A DNA stretch of 64,000 nt, taken from assembly GCF_004337985.1 (NCBI RefSeq), contig NC_043740.1:2703616-2767615 (forward strand), in the 5' to 3' direction. Source of the stretch: Pyricularia pennisetigena (lineage: Eukaryota > Ascomycota > Sordariomycetes > Magnaporthales > Pyriculariaceae). A program made the translations under genes and the position numbers. Numbering within the stretch: position 1 is the first letter of the stretch; the number at the start of each line of letters is the position of its first letter. Below the pieces are notes generated by a model. The model did not search any database and had not been told where the DNA came from. It saw only the letters and a list, made by a program, of their open reading frames with translations. Positions 50,295 to 61,222 of the stretch are shown one piece after another.

Positions 50295-51794
50295 TCAAAC
50301 TCTCTCGGCGCGTCTTCGAGCCTCAACCATGTTAGGAGCAACCCGCTGCGATTTGGGTCGGGACTGTCCCTCACCCTCGGATGTGATCGTAACAGATCCA
50401 GCCGCAGGCGCCGAAGACCCGAAGCTATTAGACCTCGAGATCTCCGCCGCAGTGCGCTTGAGATTGCTCGAGACTGTCGGCGGTAGTAAGTCCCCCGCCG
50501 ACGGCCTGTTGTCTTCCCCAAAATCATCGTCATCCAGGAGGGCGCTGTCGTGGTCGAGTTGGTGATCGTATTCCCAGCAAGCCTCGAGTCTCTCCTTGTA
50601 AATGGGTGCGTGACGCAACGCATGCCATGACAGGGTGTCAAATCTCATGGCGATGTACAACGACTCAATCCTTCCAATCGGGTCGCAGACGCCGCAGTAC
50701 TTGCGGAGGAACTGGTAGTCGTACTTCCCGTGCACCAGCGACTCAGAGAGCTGGCGCAGCATCGGAAGGCCTTGCAGGGTCTTGGCATTACATAGTTGTG
50801 CCTCCAGGGGCATCCATTGGCGACCTTTGAGGAGACTGGCAAATGCATTGGTCACGGCCGAGTTGAAAGCTTCAGCACTGAACCCATTTACAACAACAGT
50901 CTGGTGCAGGCCTCTTGATAGACAGCGCTGGTATGCTTTGGTGTCTTTCTCAAAAGGAAACGGTGTTGTCCTATCCGGGAGCAGAGAAATGTGCGTAGTC
51001 CATGTGGTAACTCCTTCAGGGGACAGTGGTAGAAGGTTACGTGGTCTGATGGCCGGTGTGCTCCTGAGATGTGAGTTGAAGGCGGCGACGTCTGGAGTCG
51101 AATGGCGCGGGTTTAGCTCGATTATCGAAGCTCGTCGTGGCCGTGATGGCGTTGTGGACTCTTCAAGGTCCTCTGCATTTTCGAGCGCTTCGACCCTTTC
51201 CTCTAGAGCAATGTCGGCATCATGCAGTTCCTTCACGCGGTCCTCAAGTCTCTTGACATCGGCCCTCAACACATCGACATCTCCGGCACGCCTCTGGTCC
51301 GTAGCAAAAAAGCTGCTAAGACGGTCGTTCTGCTGTTGTAACTTGCTTTCGAGCTCCCGGATGCTGTTCCAGCTTTGACTGATGTTGGCCCAGGCATTCA
51401 GAAGTTCAGACCTGACCTCACCCATGCTCCTCTCGACAAGTTCCTCTAGGTTTCCGAGCCGAGGGATGCAGTCATTGCGGTCTCTGTTTCTCATGGCAGT
51501 CTGCTCCTTGCCGTTTTTCTCGAACTCGAGTTTCAGAAGTCTGAACTCGTTCTTCAAGTGATCCAACTCGGGCATGTAAGGCTCGTTGGTGTGAAAGCAT
51601 GACTGATGGCCGCATACGCATATTGCACCAGGAATGTTGCTTTTGTGTGAGAAGCGAGCACATCCGCACCGCTGCCCCTTGAGTCCTTCATCGGTAAGGA
51701 GATAGCGGCAGTAGCCCTTCGGGAACTTACTGTCTCCCTGATTCACAGGGTTTTGGGATGGTGCTGGTGGTGAGGGTGAGGAATGTGATGACAT
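50295..51794 (-). CDS. Unknown fungal protein with N-terminal Cys/His cluster and coiled coil
   Basis: One uninterrupted ORF of 499 residues, with its start in a good context (cacaATGtc). Residues 27-68 hold a dense Cys/His pattern: C29, C43, C45, H50, C59, C61, H63, C66 and H68, with the phrases QRCGCARFSH and CVCGHQSCFH. That is enough ligands for one or two metal sites. A long heptad-like region (about 76-215) is probably a coiled coil. A Trp/Tyr-rich folded region spans about 255-420, and the tail is Ser-rich with a basic end. I do not recognise a named family; the Cys/His spacing does not fit RING, Zn2Cys6 or C2H2 fingers. Its place as a single-exon gene between intron-containing neighbours is unremarkable. 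Function unknown. Confidence 0.85.
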   Translation of the reverse strand: MSSHSSPSPPAPSQNPVNQGDSKFPKGYCRYLLTDEGLKGQRCGCARFSHKSNIPGAICVCGHQSCFHTNEPYMPELDHLKNEFRLLKLEFEKNGKEQTAMRNRDRNDCIPRLGNLEELVERSMGEVRSELLNAWANISQSWNSIRELESKLQQQNDRLSSFFATDQRRAGDVDVLRADVKRLEDRVKELHDADIALEERVEALENAEDLEESTTPSRPRRASIIELNPRHSTPDVAAFNSHLRSTPAIRPRNLLPLSPEGVTTWTTHISLLPDRTTPFPFEKDTKAYQRCLSRGLHQTVVVNGFSAEAFNSAVTNAFASLLKGRQWMPLEAQLCNAKTLQGLPMLRQLSESLVHGKYDYQFLRKYCGVCDPIGRIESLYIAMRFDTLSWHALRHAPIYKERLEACWEYDHQLDHDSALLDDDDFGEDNRPSAGDLLPPTVSSNLKRTAAEISRSNSFGSSAPAAGSVTITSEGEGQSRPKSQRVAPNMVEARRRAERV

Positions 51795-53549
51795 TGTGAC
51801 GGCTATATTGCCTAAGCTGTGAGCGGAACGGCCTGGACGAGTGTCGATGGGGTGTTTTAGTAATGACCGGCGAGAGGGACTGATAAGTCCTGGTCGTTTG
51901 CTCCAGGATTTGACTAACTTAGTCTGGACCGCGGAACAGCGGGGTGGGCGGGCTAGTTATTTTGCATCCGGAGATGACAAGTGATAAGACAATGATGGGG
52001 CGAGCGGGGAGGAAGGAGAGAGGTTCCAAAGAATGTGACTGGGTTTATCAAAAAAAAAAAAAAAAAAGGCACATCAAAACACCATATAATGGTGTAGCGC
52101 ATGGGGTGATCGCAGGGGTTCCATGGGAAGCAGTCCAGGGTTGTTTGATGCGGGCAGTTGAGTGGTGGCAGATAAAATCCGCGACGATAGTGAAATAATA
52201 ATCTGGTCGAGAAAGGCGCCTCTGTCCAGGTTCTTGGGCCAGCAGCCCGTCTTGTCGCCCAGGTCGCTCGTCGTACCTAGGTAGCGAGGTATGTAAAAGG
52301 ACAGCGGGCGTGCGTGGCAAGACACAAGGATCAGATAGGTGTTAAAGGTAGGCAAGCAAGGAGGTAGGACCCTGCTACCCTGAGGCAACGAAACTGATAA
52401 GGAATGCGTGTCCAACGGCGCGGCAACGTGCAGCATGAAGAAGGAAAGGATGGAAATAGACAGGCGACAATCACAAAAGATGGTTGGTGACCCTGCTTTG
52501 TTGCTCTTTGGCCTAAGTGGGTGGGGTGTGAGTTGATAATCCAAGTTGAGCCGAGAAGAAATCCGTCTCGAGTGCCGAGTGAGCGAGATATCGCTTGCAG
52601 GGTATATGTCGTGATGTTGGCGCGGCAGAGGCGCAGAAATGACGAGATTGCACAGTGGTTGATTGATTCAGCGTATCTTTTAAAGATAGCAAGCTTTGCA
52701 AATGTTGCTTCGCAGCTGGCTGGCCGGCTGGCTGGCGGTGAACAGGGAGTGTGGTGAGACACCAGACATGCAGCCAGCTGGTCGCAGCTTCTTTCTGTCT
52801 AGTAAGGCAGGCGCCGACCTAGGGGACCTTTTCTTTGTCCTTCTATTCTAGATAGATCAAAGATTTCCCCGTGGAAATTGAATGGATGAGGTTTGTTGCT
52901 GATGATAACTGGGCGCATTCGTTTCCAGACGGCACACCAAGAGGACAGGCAACCCAACCCTTATGAGTAAGGGATAAGAGAAGAGTAGCGACATGGGGAG
53001 GGTCCTTGATAGAAGCGACAAGGAAGGGAGGGTAGAAGTTGCATTGCATCCTCCTGGCCATCAATGGCCTCATAGTTTCTGTGAAAGTGACCAATTGACG
53101 TGCCCTACACCTATACGTGGGTAAGTGACCTTTGGGGAGGTACCTGACCTGGGGGACTCCACGCGGCAGGCAAATGGAGAAGGGCTACCAGGCAGGGGTC
53201 TTGCGATGGGATGGATAATGCTTGGACTTGGCAACCTGCCCAGCCAGACACAAGCCCAAGCCAAGCATCCACACCAACCAGCTCGGCCAGGTTCCTGTCT
53301 TGCAAGGAGGCGATACCTACCGACGTACCGACGTTGTAGCTCTACAGTAGATTGTGGCCGGTTGACCACGTTTCTTCTGCCAAAAAGAAAAAAAAGAAAA
53401 ACAAAATCACCTCGATCGAGGTCATGCTGTGTGTGTCATGTCGAGGCAGGCCGCCCTGCCCTGGATTCCGCTGCCCCCATCAAAAGCCGACACGATGCGA
53501 TGGGATACTATACTTACTGTATATACTATACAGTGAGCCAAGTACAGTG

Positions 53550-53583
<34 letters not shown>

Positions 53584-56250
53584 GATGCGCTCAAAAATGG
53601 AAGAACCCGTGGTCATTTGGCTGGATGGATGGCTTTGCCGTCTTGCTGGCTTCGGACTAAGTACTGCAGAACAGCCCTACCAAACCCTACCGTTCAAGCC
53701 TATCGTCCATTGCTGGCATCACATCGCTCCATCCAAGTCTCGAGATTGTCACTCTTTCTATTTCCACTCCTAGAATGAATACAAGGACGATCGGCCCGGT
53801 GCGTTTGACAGCGCGGGATTTTACCAGCCAAGCCAGCGTATCATGACCGGCCCATGGCCGAGGAAAAATATGGGTGAACTGCACCAAGAACTGTCAAGCC
53901 TGAGCACACTGCAGGCGATGCAAAAGGGGGAATACTGTAGATACAACAAGGTCCCGGTGATGAATTTGAGATGAACGATGCCCATTCGTGGCGAGTGGGT
54001 CAGATCAAATTCGTGGGGGATGAACTGTGGGCCTCCTTTAACCGAGCACTGCTTTTGGACGCCCAGTCTAGAACTACGTAGGTGGTAGTAGTAGTAGCCG
54101 GGTTATCTGACTATCGGCCTGTCGAGCGGATTTTTGTCATGCCTTTCTTGTTTCTTTTTCTTTTTCTGTCCTGATTTAGTTCTTCTAGCTCGCTCACTCT
54201 TAGCCCTATCGTTTTTATTTGAATCGTAGCTGAACTTGCGCGACCATGTTGATAATCAGGATACACAAAATAACGAAACAGTGCATTCCATTGAGCAGGT
54301 ACCTGAAGCAGTGACAAGGATCACCCTGCTCCGCCCACATCCAGAAGAAAAGTCGCTCGCACATGTGTTCAGCCGAGGCCAAACACAGGGTGGTGGGGGT
54401 CGAGATAAGCTCTTTATAGGCAGGCTCAGGCAAGCAAGTAGCTCTCGGGCAACATTTGGGCAGCTCAGGTACCTCAAACCTCGAACGTCCTGCGCAGTCG
54501 CTTTTGGGCTTTTGGGGAGGTTCTTCGCGCATCGCACCCAGCGCAGCGCATGCATGCAATCCGGATTTCTCTCGGCCAGGCTAGTCTGGATGCCTCAACG
54601 GCGACTACTTCGTTCGGAACGTGGTGCTTCATATCCGAAAAGGAAGGGGAGGTTACCGTATCAGAGCCCAGCTGCTGATGCACTGTGTCTGTCAGCGCGG
54701 ATCCCCCAATCACAGACGCCCGGCAGGCCACGATTACCACCTACCCGCTACCTCCAGCTGTAACACAATTTACCGATATGGCTGATGGCCGCTGCATTAA
54801 GCCGAAAGGGGCGGGGGGTGGTGGCAGCAAAACTGGGACATACGATAGTCCAGCAAGCAGAAGAAAGACCTTTGGCAAGCTTTGTTATTGTTCACTATCT
54901 TCTTTGTCTCACTCTATTCTACTTACTCTGTCTCTCGCAAACGACGGGAGGCTCCCGGTTGGCGTCATCACAGGCTGCGATAACGAAAGAAGCTACCGCA
55001 CAGCACACTGAATAGGCGGGTACCTGCTGATCCTGCGCTTACGGGTGCGGTTTGAGGAATGAAGAAAAAGAAAAGAAAAAAAAAAAGTTCCCAATCCCGC
55101 CCGTAGTCAACTCCCTCCTCTTTGCTTGTGAAGATATGATACTCTCCCGTGTCTTGGCAACCGCAGGTGGCAACGGCTTCCAAGAGAGGCGCCGGAATAC
55201 TCCCTTCCATGTCATGACTTTTTTTTCCCTATCGCGTTATGGAATGTCACGGTTTCGGCCCCATTTTACCCCTTGCAGAGGTTTATGAGGCTTTCCCGCA
55301 AGAGAGGAGTTGTTCTCTTTTTTAACATGGTGCCACCCGCTGCCGGCTTTTTTTATGTAATGTGTGACAGGGCCATCGGGTACTTTTGGGCGACCCCCAC
55401 GCCCGCCTGGCAAGGGGTGTTTGCCCAGGCTTAGGCCAGAACTACCGTTCTCAAGCGGACATGAGTGGGTTTCCGGTGATCCGATCGCTCTAGTTGGCCT
55501 GTTCAGTCTGCACGAGTGAAAGAAACGATGGCTACGTTTGCTTCGAGAGCACATGACCCTTCAGCTGACACATAAAGATAAGGAACATGTACATGATTGA
55601 TTGATTATATCGAAGCACGCCCGGGGTAGCACTTGAGAAAGCTAGTAGAAGATGCAACTCGTTGATTATACTCTGTACAGAAGTGCGGATAAGGCCGAGT
55701 ACCTAATAGGTGTGGGAAATTACGCAGTGAGTAGATGGGAGAGGGCCGAACCTACTGCACAGTATAGTACAGTAATCCAGTGGAAGCACAAGATAGTTGG
55801 CTTGGCGATGGATTCTTCAAGTAGGTAATCAATTAAAAGCCACCTGCACGGGATAAAGGTTTGAGTTGGTGTCTGCCATTTCTGTGCGCTGCCTCAACTG
55901 TCCCCAGCCTGCATTCAGAAGATGGCGTGACCTGGTCGATTGGTTGCAGCATTGCTGCCGAGCGGTATTTTGACAACTACGGTTGGACGGCTAGACGCCC
56001 GGGTCTTCCCCGCACCACTGATTGGTCCCGTCAAGATGCCTCAGGACCCGTCTGGTTGGGGAAGACGGACCGATGGTCATCGAGGAGTCGAGCGATCGTG
56101 GTGGATGGGTGATCAAATCTACAACAGTCTCAACCGAGCGCTAGTCTAGTCGCAGTAGCCAGGCTGTCTGTCTTGCCTTAAGTGTCTTGCTTTTGCTTGT
56201 TTCTTTTGATAGTCGCCGAATACTGTGTCGACTGCCTTTGATCGAACAAG
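51795..56250. other. 4.5 kb divergent intergenic region
   Basis: It separates the starts of the Cys/His-cluster gene (minus) and the small SR-tailed protein (plus). It contains A runs of 18 (52050-52067) and 31 (53550-53580) bases and several GGTACC/TAGGTA words. ORFs of up to 175 codons occur but have no family resemblance or coherent splicing, so I do not call a gene. Confidence 0.5.
53550..53580. repeat. Homopolymer A run (31)
   Basis: Thirty-one A in a row in noncoding DNA. Confidence 0.9.
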
Positions 56251-57184
56251 ATGGGATTTGGTGAAGGCGTCGCCAAGCTTCTTGATACTTACACCAACTG
56301 TCTCAGACAGCTCAAAATCTTTAAGAAGCAGCACGGCAGTGACTCAGATGATGCATCCTCCCTCTTGAGAAGCTCCATCAGATCAGATCGTTCACAAATC
56401 CGCCGAGCTTATTCAACTCGACTGAGCGAAAATGGCAAACGCCTTGTAAAGGGCGATAGTAAGTTGTGGGAGCCGAACCCTCTGAGTTGTGACGATCAAT
56501 GGGGATCGAGGTTTGGTTCATTAACTTTGATAGCCAGGCCGCTCGAGAGGGATGATCCGCAAAACACTAAAGAAGCTGAATGCAGCCATCTCGGGGCTTA
56601 TGCAGTCGAGCAAGGATCAGCAACCGTTCCTGGACTACGAATCACTCCAGCGACTCTCCAACTCTTCGCGAGTCGATGCGGTAAGCGCCATTGACCAGCT
56701 TTCACAACGGCTAGGAAATGCGACTTCTCGGAATTCTCTTGTGTCGTCGGCGTCGGTGGGCGATCGCAGGCGGTATTCAACACGCTCGGACAAGAGCAAC
56801 CATAAGCTCCCAAAGGGCACTCAGCAGAAGTTGTCCAAAACTGGGGTCCGGTCACAATTGGAAGACCAGAGAGGATCAAGGTCGAGATCAAGATCAAAAC
56901 CCAGATATCGAAGCAGGGAAAGATGCAGCCCAAATCAACACCACAGCGGCGCCTCGGTTGCAAGCAGACTGGACAGGCTATCCATGATGTCAAGCTCGAC
57001 TGACAGCACTAAGCTGGGAGAAATTCCTGAAAGACGACGGCTCAGGAGGCAAAACATCATTTCAAATGACTCGGATAGCTCTGGGTGCTACCCAGCTCAC
57101 GTGAGGCCAGCCTACCCACTGAAGCCTTACCCATCGCCGGAACCAAGATCCAGACCGGTCTGGAGGCTCTTTGGTCGGCGGTGA
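56251..57184 (+). CDS. Small fungal family protein with conserved N-terminus and SR-like tail
   Basis: Two exons, 56251-56458 and 56538-57184, give 855 nt and 284 residues. The acceptor CCAG at 56537 was chosen because it alone keeps the phase and yields GDSRSRGMIRKTLKK across the junction. The N-terminus (MGFGEGVAKLLDTYTNCLRQ) and the blocks LLRSSIRSDRSQIRRAYSTR and LDYESLQRLSNSSRVDA resemble a family of unnamed proteins that I recall from many filamentous ascomycetes. The second half is basic and Ser/Arg-rich (SRSRSRSKPRYRSRER), like an RS domain, and ends in Pro/Arg-rich sequence. Nothing identifies a catalytic function. An adaptor role is a guess. Confidence 0.8.
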
Positions 57185-58283
57185 GGTCAGTTTCGAGGAT
57201 GCTCCTTGTTTCAGCAAATGAAGAAGACAATGGGCTCTTGGCAGGGACTTCATCTCAAATGGAGGCCTGTCCAAGTCCATGCTTAAGGTACAGACGGATA
57301 CCTTAGTACTGTGCAGTTCAGTTTGGATAAGGTACGGATAGTCGGGGCACTGATGCCTATGCATGGCGGGGATGCCCCGGCGGGGAGGTATTGAGGGTTC
57401 TTTCTGTGGGCTTCATCAAATGTCAAGGCCGCGCTGGCTGTCAGCTGTAGCAAAAACTTTCAGCACCTCCAGCTGGCAGGAACTACAGCCAGCCTCGAGA
57501 TGTAGTTAAGATTTCCTCACCCTCCCAGGAATTCCTTTGTCCAAGAACAGCATTTGCAGAGTCGCGAATGACGTGAAGTTGACCATGAGAATTTGGGAAT
57601 AAGGCGCTGCATGCCTTATGCCACTTATTCTGTTAGGTACCTCCTCATCGAAAACAGGATGGCCTTGATTTGGAGAGTATATGCATCCAACAGAAGTTGC
57701 ATTGCAGATCTGCTTTTCCACAGTTGGCATCTTTAATTCTTTATCTCACTGAGATCTTGGATCCTTGGTTTCTCAAAAATTGCGGTGGTTACTCGCAGCA
57801 ACGGCAAACCCAGGCAAGAGAGAGGAGAAGGGTAAAAAAAAAAAAAAAAAAAAATCAATCACACTAAACACAGCATGCATGACCCAGCAAATCACACAAC
57901 CAGTTGAATTTTTCCTCTCAAACCCTGCAAAATTCTCAGCCCCACATCGAAAAATAGCGGGGAAATAGTCCCCTCGCAGCTCGTTGATCGAGTCGTAGCG
58001 CTCTCAAAGTGCAGAGCAAAGCAGGCAAGCAGGACCACTTCCAAGTCACGCACAGCAATTGCTCGCCTGCCTGTCCTTGGTCTCTTTTCCGAGCAAACAA
58101 ACGCTCTGTTTTCCACTCCCAAAAGGCACTACCTACGATTTCTTTTTCCCGTCCCATATCCCCAAAAGGCAATGCCTCACAGCTTTTCACTTGTAGCACC
58201 ATTCATCTAGCCTGTGCCCAAAGACACAAAAGCACAAACAAAAAAGCCCCGCCCGATAGCAGTAGTCTAGCAGTGAGACAACC
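57185..58283. other. Intergenic region before SRP72
   Basis: It contains a 21-base A run at 57834-57854 and the SRP72 promoter and leader. No other gene is seen. Confidence 0.5.
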
Positions 58284-60393
58284 ATGGCGGACCCCGCCGT
58301 CTCTGCACTCAACTCGCTCCTCCGGGGCACTGAGATCGACGACCACGATGAGGTTCTGAGGTTGGCAAACGCCGCAATCCGGTCTTCGTCATCGCCCAGC
58401 AGCCCCGAGGTCCGCACTGCACAACAGGCCAAGGTTGTGGCCCTAGTCAAACTGGACCGCTACGATGATGCCCTCCGCACAATAGCCGACGGTGGTGATC
58501 GCCTTGCCACCGACTGTGCCCTCGAGAATGCCTACTCTCTTTACAAGACCGGCCAGCTAGACGCCGCCGCCCAGGTTTGCACAAACTTCACCACTGGCCA
58601 CAGCACTAGCATGCGTGGTGCCCGGCACGTTGCCGCCCAGGTCGCCTACCGAGCAGAGAAGTTTGCCGAGGCTGCCAGGAGCTACCAAGAATTGCTAGAA
58701 ACGGTTGCGAGGGAAGGCCAGCCCGGCGAAGAGGGCGAGCTGAGGATCAACATGCTGGCAGCCGCAGCCCAGCTCGAATGGGCTGGCAATGGCCACCAGG
58801 TTGCCGAGTCAGAGAGGCAAACGTCGAGGAGGGATATGGAGACGTTCGAGACCGCTTTCAATGCCGCGTGCGGTTGCATGGCAAGAGGCGATTACGCCAA
58901 GGCCGAAGTGCTGCTCAAGAGGTCGAGAGCTTTGTGCGAGGCATCAGAAGAGCTAAGCGAGGAAGAGAAGCAAGCAGAGTTGATCCCCATCTTGGTGCAG
59001 GCGAGTTATGTCCTTACCAGGCTCGGCAAAAATGATGCAGCGATTGAGTGCCAGAGCTCAATAAGTATATCTGAGTAAGTTTTTGCGACACACTCTAGAC
59101 AAACGGCCCAATTGTCTCCTTTTCTGTCTTCTCGTTGACTCTTCTTCTAACTGCGGATAAATCGGCAGTATATCGGACGAGTCAGCAAAATTCGTGGCAC
59201 AGAACAATTCACTTGTGCTGAACCACGGCGAGAATCCATACATGACGGCTCGCAGAGCAGAAACTCTTTCAATACCAACAGACAACAGCAAACCTTTTGA
59301 GTGTCAAGCTTCAATATTAAGACGGAACAAACATGTCATTGAGCTGCAATGCCAAAAATTTCGCGGTGTTCGCTCAAGGACGGCGTCTGCCCTGAAGAGG
59401 GAATCGCCAGACGCACCTAGCATTTCGCCCGCAGCCACAAACCTCGGAGTTCTGCATGCCGCAGCAGTTTCACACCTGCAGACTGGCAAAGAGGCCTTGA
59501 GGAGTATCCTGCCGCTGCTCGAATCGAGACCCGACGACATTGGGCTTCTCCTCACCATCATTCAGCTCTACATCCAAACAGCAAATCCACAGCCGGGGCT
59601 TGCGCTTCTCGAGGCTCTCTTCAGGCGTCTCGAATCGGCGACAAGCCAAGATCACTCAGACGTGAGGTTTGCTCCAGGTCTGGTCGCTCTCGCTGTGGCC
59701 CTATATCGCCTACAAGGCCGTCGCGCGGCGATCCGCGCCGAGCTTGCCCGAGCAGCTACGTACTGGCAGCACCAAACAACCAGGGAAACGGGCAGCGCGA
59801 CGTCGTTGCTCCGTCATGCCGGTATGGAGCTCTTGCACTCACAAGACGAGGAAGACCTCGCCACCGCTGGCGACGCATTTGCTCTGCTTTGCAAGCAACA
59901 GCGCGACCGCCTCGCCGAGGCTGGCCTTGTCGCCAGCTTCGCCACAAGCGATCGCGCGCGTACACAGCCCTATCTAGATAACCTCACTCCTGTCGACAAG
60001 CTGACTGAGGGTGTGGATATCTCTGCTCTCATCGACGCTGGCGTTGCTGTCCTCACGCCGACGCCAGTAGCCGGCAAGAAGCGCTCGGCAGATGGATCAG
60101 CAGCAACGCAAGCGCCGGCCAAGAAGCAACGCCGCAGCCGTGCGAAGCTGCCTAAGGACTACGACCCAGACAAGCAACCAGACCCAGAGCGATGGCTGCC
60201 GCTCCGTGACAGGAGCACGTACCGACCAAAGGGCAAGAAGGGCAAGAAGCGTGTAGCTGATTCTACGCAAGGTGGTATGGTAAAGGAGGAAGGCGAGATG
60301 CTCGAGTTGGTGGGTGGTGCTGGAGCAGTCAAGGTCGAAAAGGCACCCCAAGGAGGTGCAGGCAACAAGAAGAAGAAGAAGGGAAAGAAATGA
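58284..60393 (+). CDS. SRP72: Signal recognition particle subunit SRP72
   Basis: Two exons, 58284-59074 and 59169-60393, total 2016 nt and 671 residues, the usual size. The start lies in accATGG. Residues 1 to about 500 are helical TPR-like repeats (for example LENAYSLYKTGQLDAAAQV). The segment VAQNNSLVLNHGENPY just after the intron is a typical SRP72 block. The C-terminal RNA-binding motif lies near 585-625: KLPKDYDPDKQPDPERWLPL, then RSTYRPKGKKGKKR. The protein ends in a Lys-rich run. SRP72 binds SRP RNA together with SRP68 and is needed for targeting of secretory proteins to the ER. All key motifs are present. Confidence 0.96.
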
Positions 60394-61222
60394 AATGGTG
60401 AAACCAGGGGAAGTCTAAAGATCTTGGGACTAAAACCTGTTCGTACGCAAGATTGGGAAAAAGTATTACTGGGAACTTGGGTCATTGGCGAATACGGTGT
60501 CATTTTGGTTGGATTGGTGTATAAACAAAACATAAAGAATGGTAGATAAACGGATGTGCGAAGGATCTGTCGGAATGACGATATGACCACCGCTGATACA
60601 TACGCCACGGCATCATCCATTAGGTCAGAGTTAGCAAGGACCTAAGGCGGCACCCCGACGTCTCATAATGAATTCTTTCAAGTCAACATGCACCCTCTCC
60701 CAGTCACTTACGAGGGACTAGGCATCGTACAGAAAACGCTCAGCCTATTTTGCAATTAACTATCTATCCCACCCATCGTTACTCCTACCAAAGGCCAACC
60801 GTGGTTATGATCCGTTGCCCGCCGAAATAACAGAACCTGCGCGAAACCCAAGTCCGCGATTGAGAGGAAGAGAGAAATTGATAAAGAAAAAAAAAGCAAC
60901 GGGGGAGAGGAATAAAAAAAAAGAGAGAAACAAAAGCATGAAAATACAAATGAATGCCTTCACAGGTATCAATCAGGTTGATCACCTGTGGGCCGAAAAG
61001 AGGCCATTATAACGCTGATGCCCAGTTATCCATCCCTCGTCGACGCAGGGGAGCTCGAACGCGCCTCCAAATACATCGCAAAAAAATGCCTAATCGTACA
61101 AAGGAGAGAAGATAAGGTAAAAATGATACGGGTACTGCATTTGTTGTTGTGCCACGTTCATCCCATAAGAACGGGCCTACATAATGGTTATTCGCTAAGT
61201 TCTGCTTTTGTCTGTTGTCCGA
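60394..61222. other. Convergent 3' intergenic region
   Basis: This lies between the SRP72 stop and the stop of the Sec7-PH gene and should contain both 3' UTRs. Short A-rich runs occur near 60888-60930. Nothing else is seen. Confidence 0.6.

Noticed and set aside
54236..54763. 175-codon plus-strand ORF
   Set aside because: Composition looks random and no start context or domain supports it.
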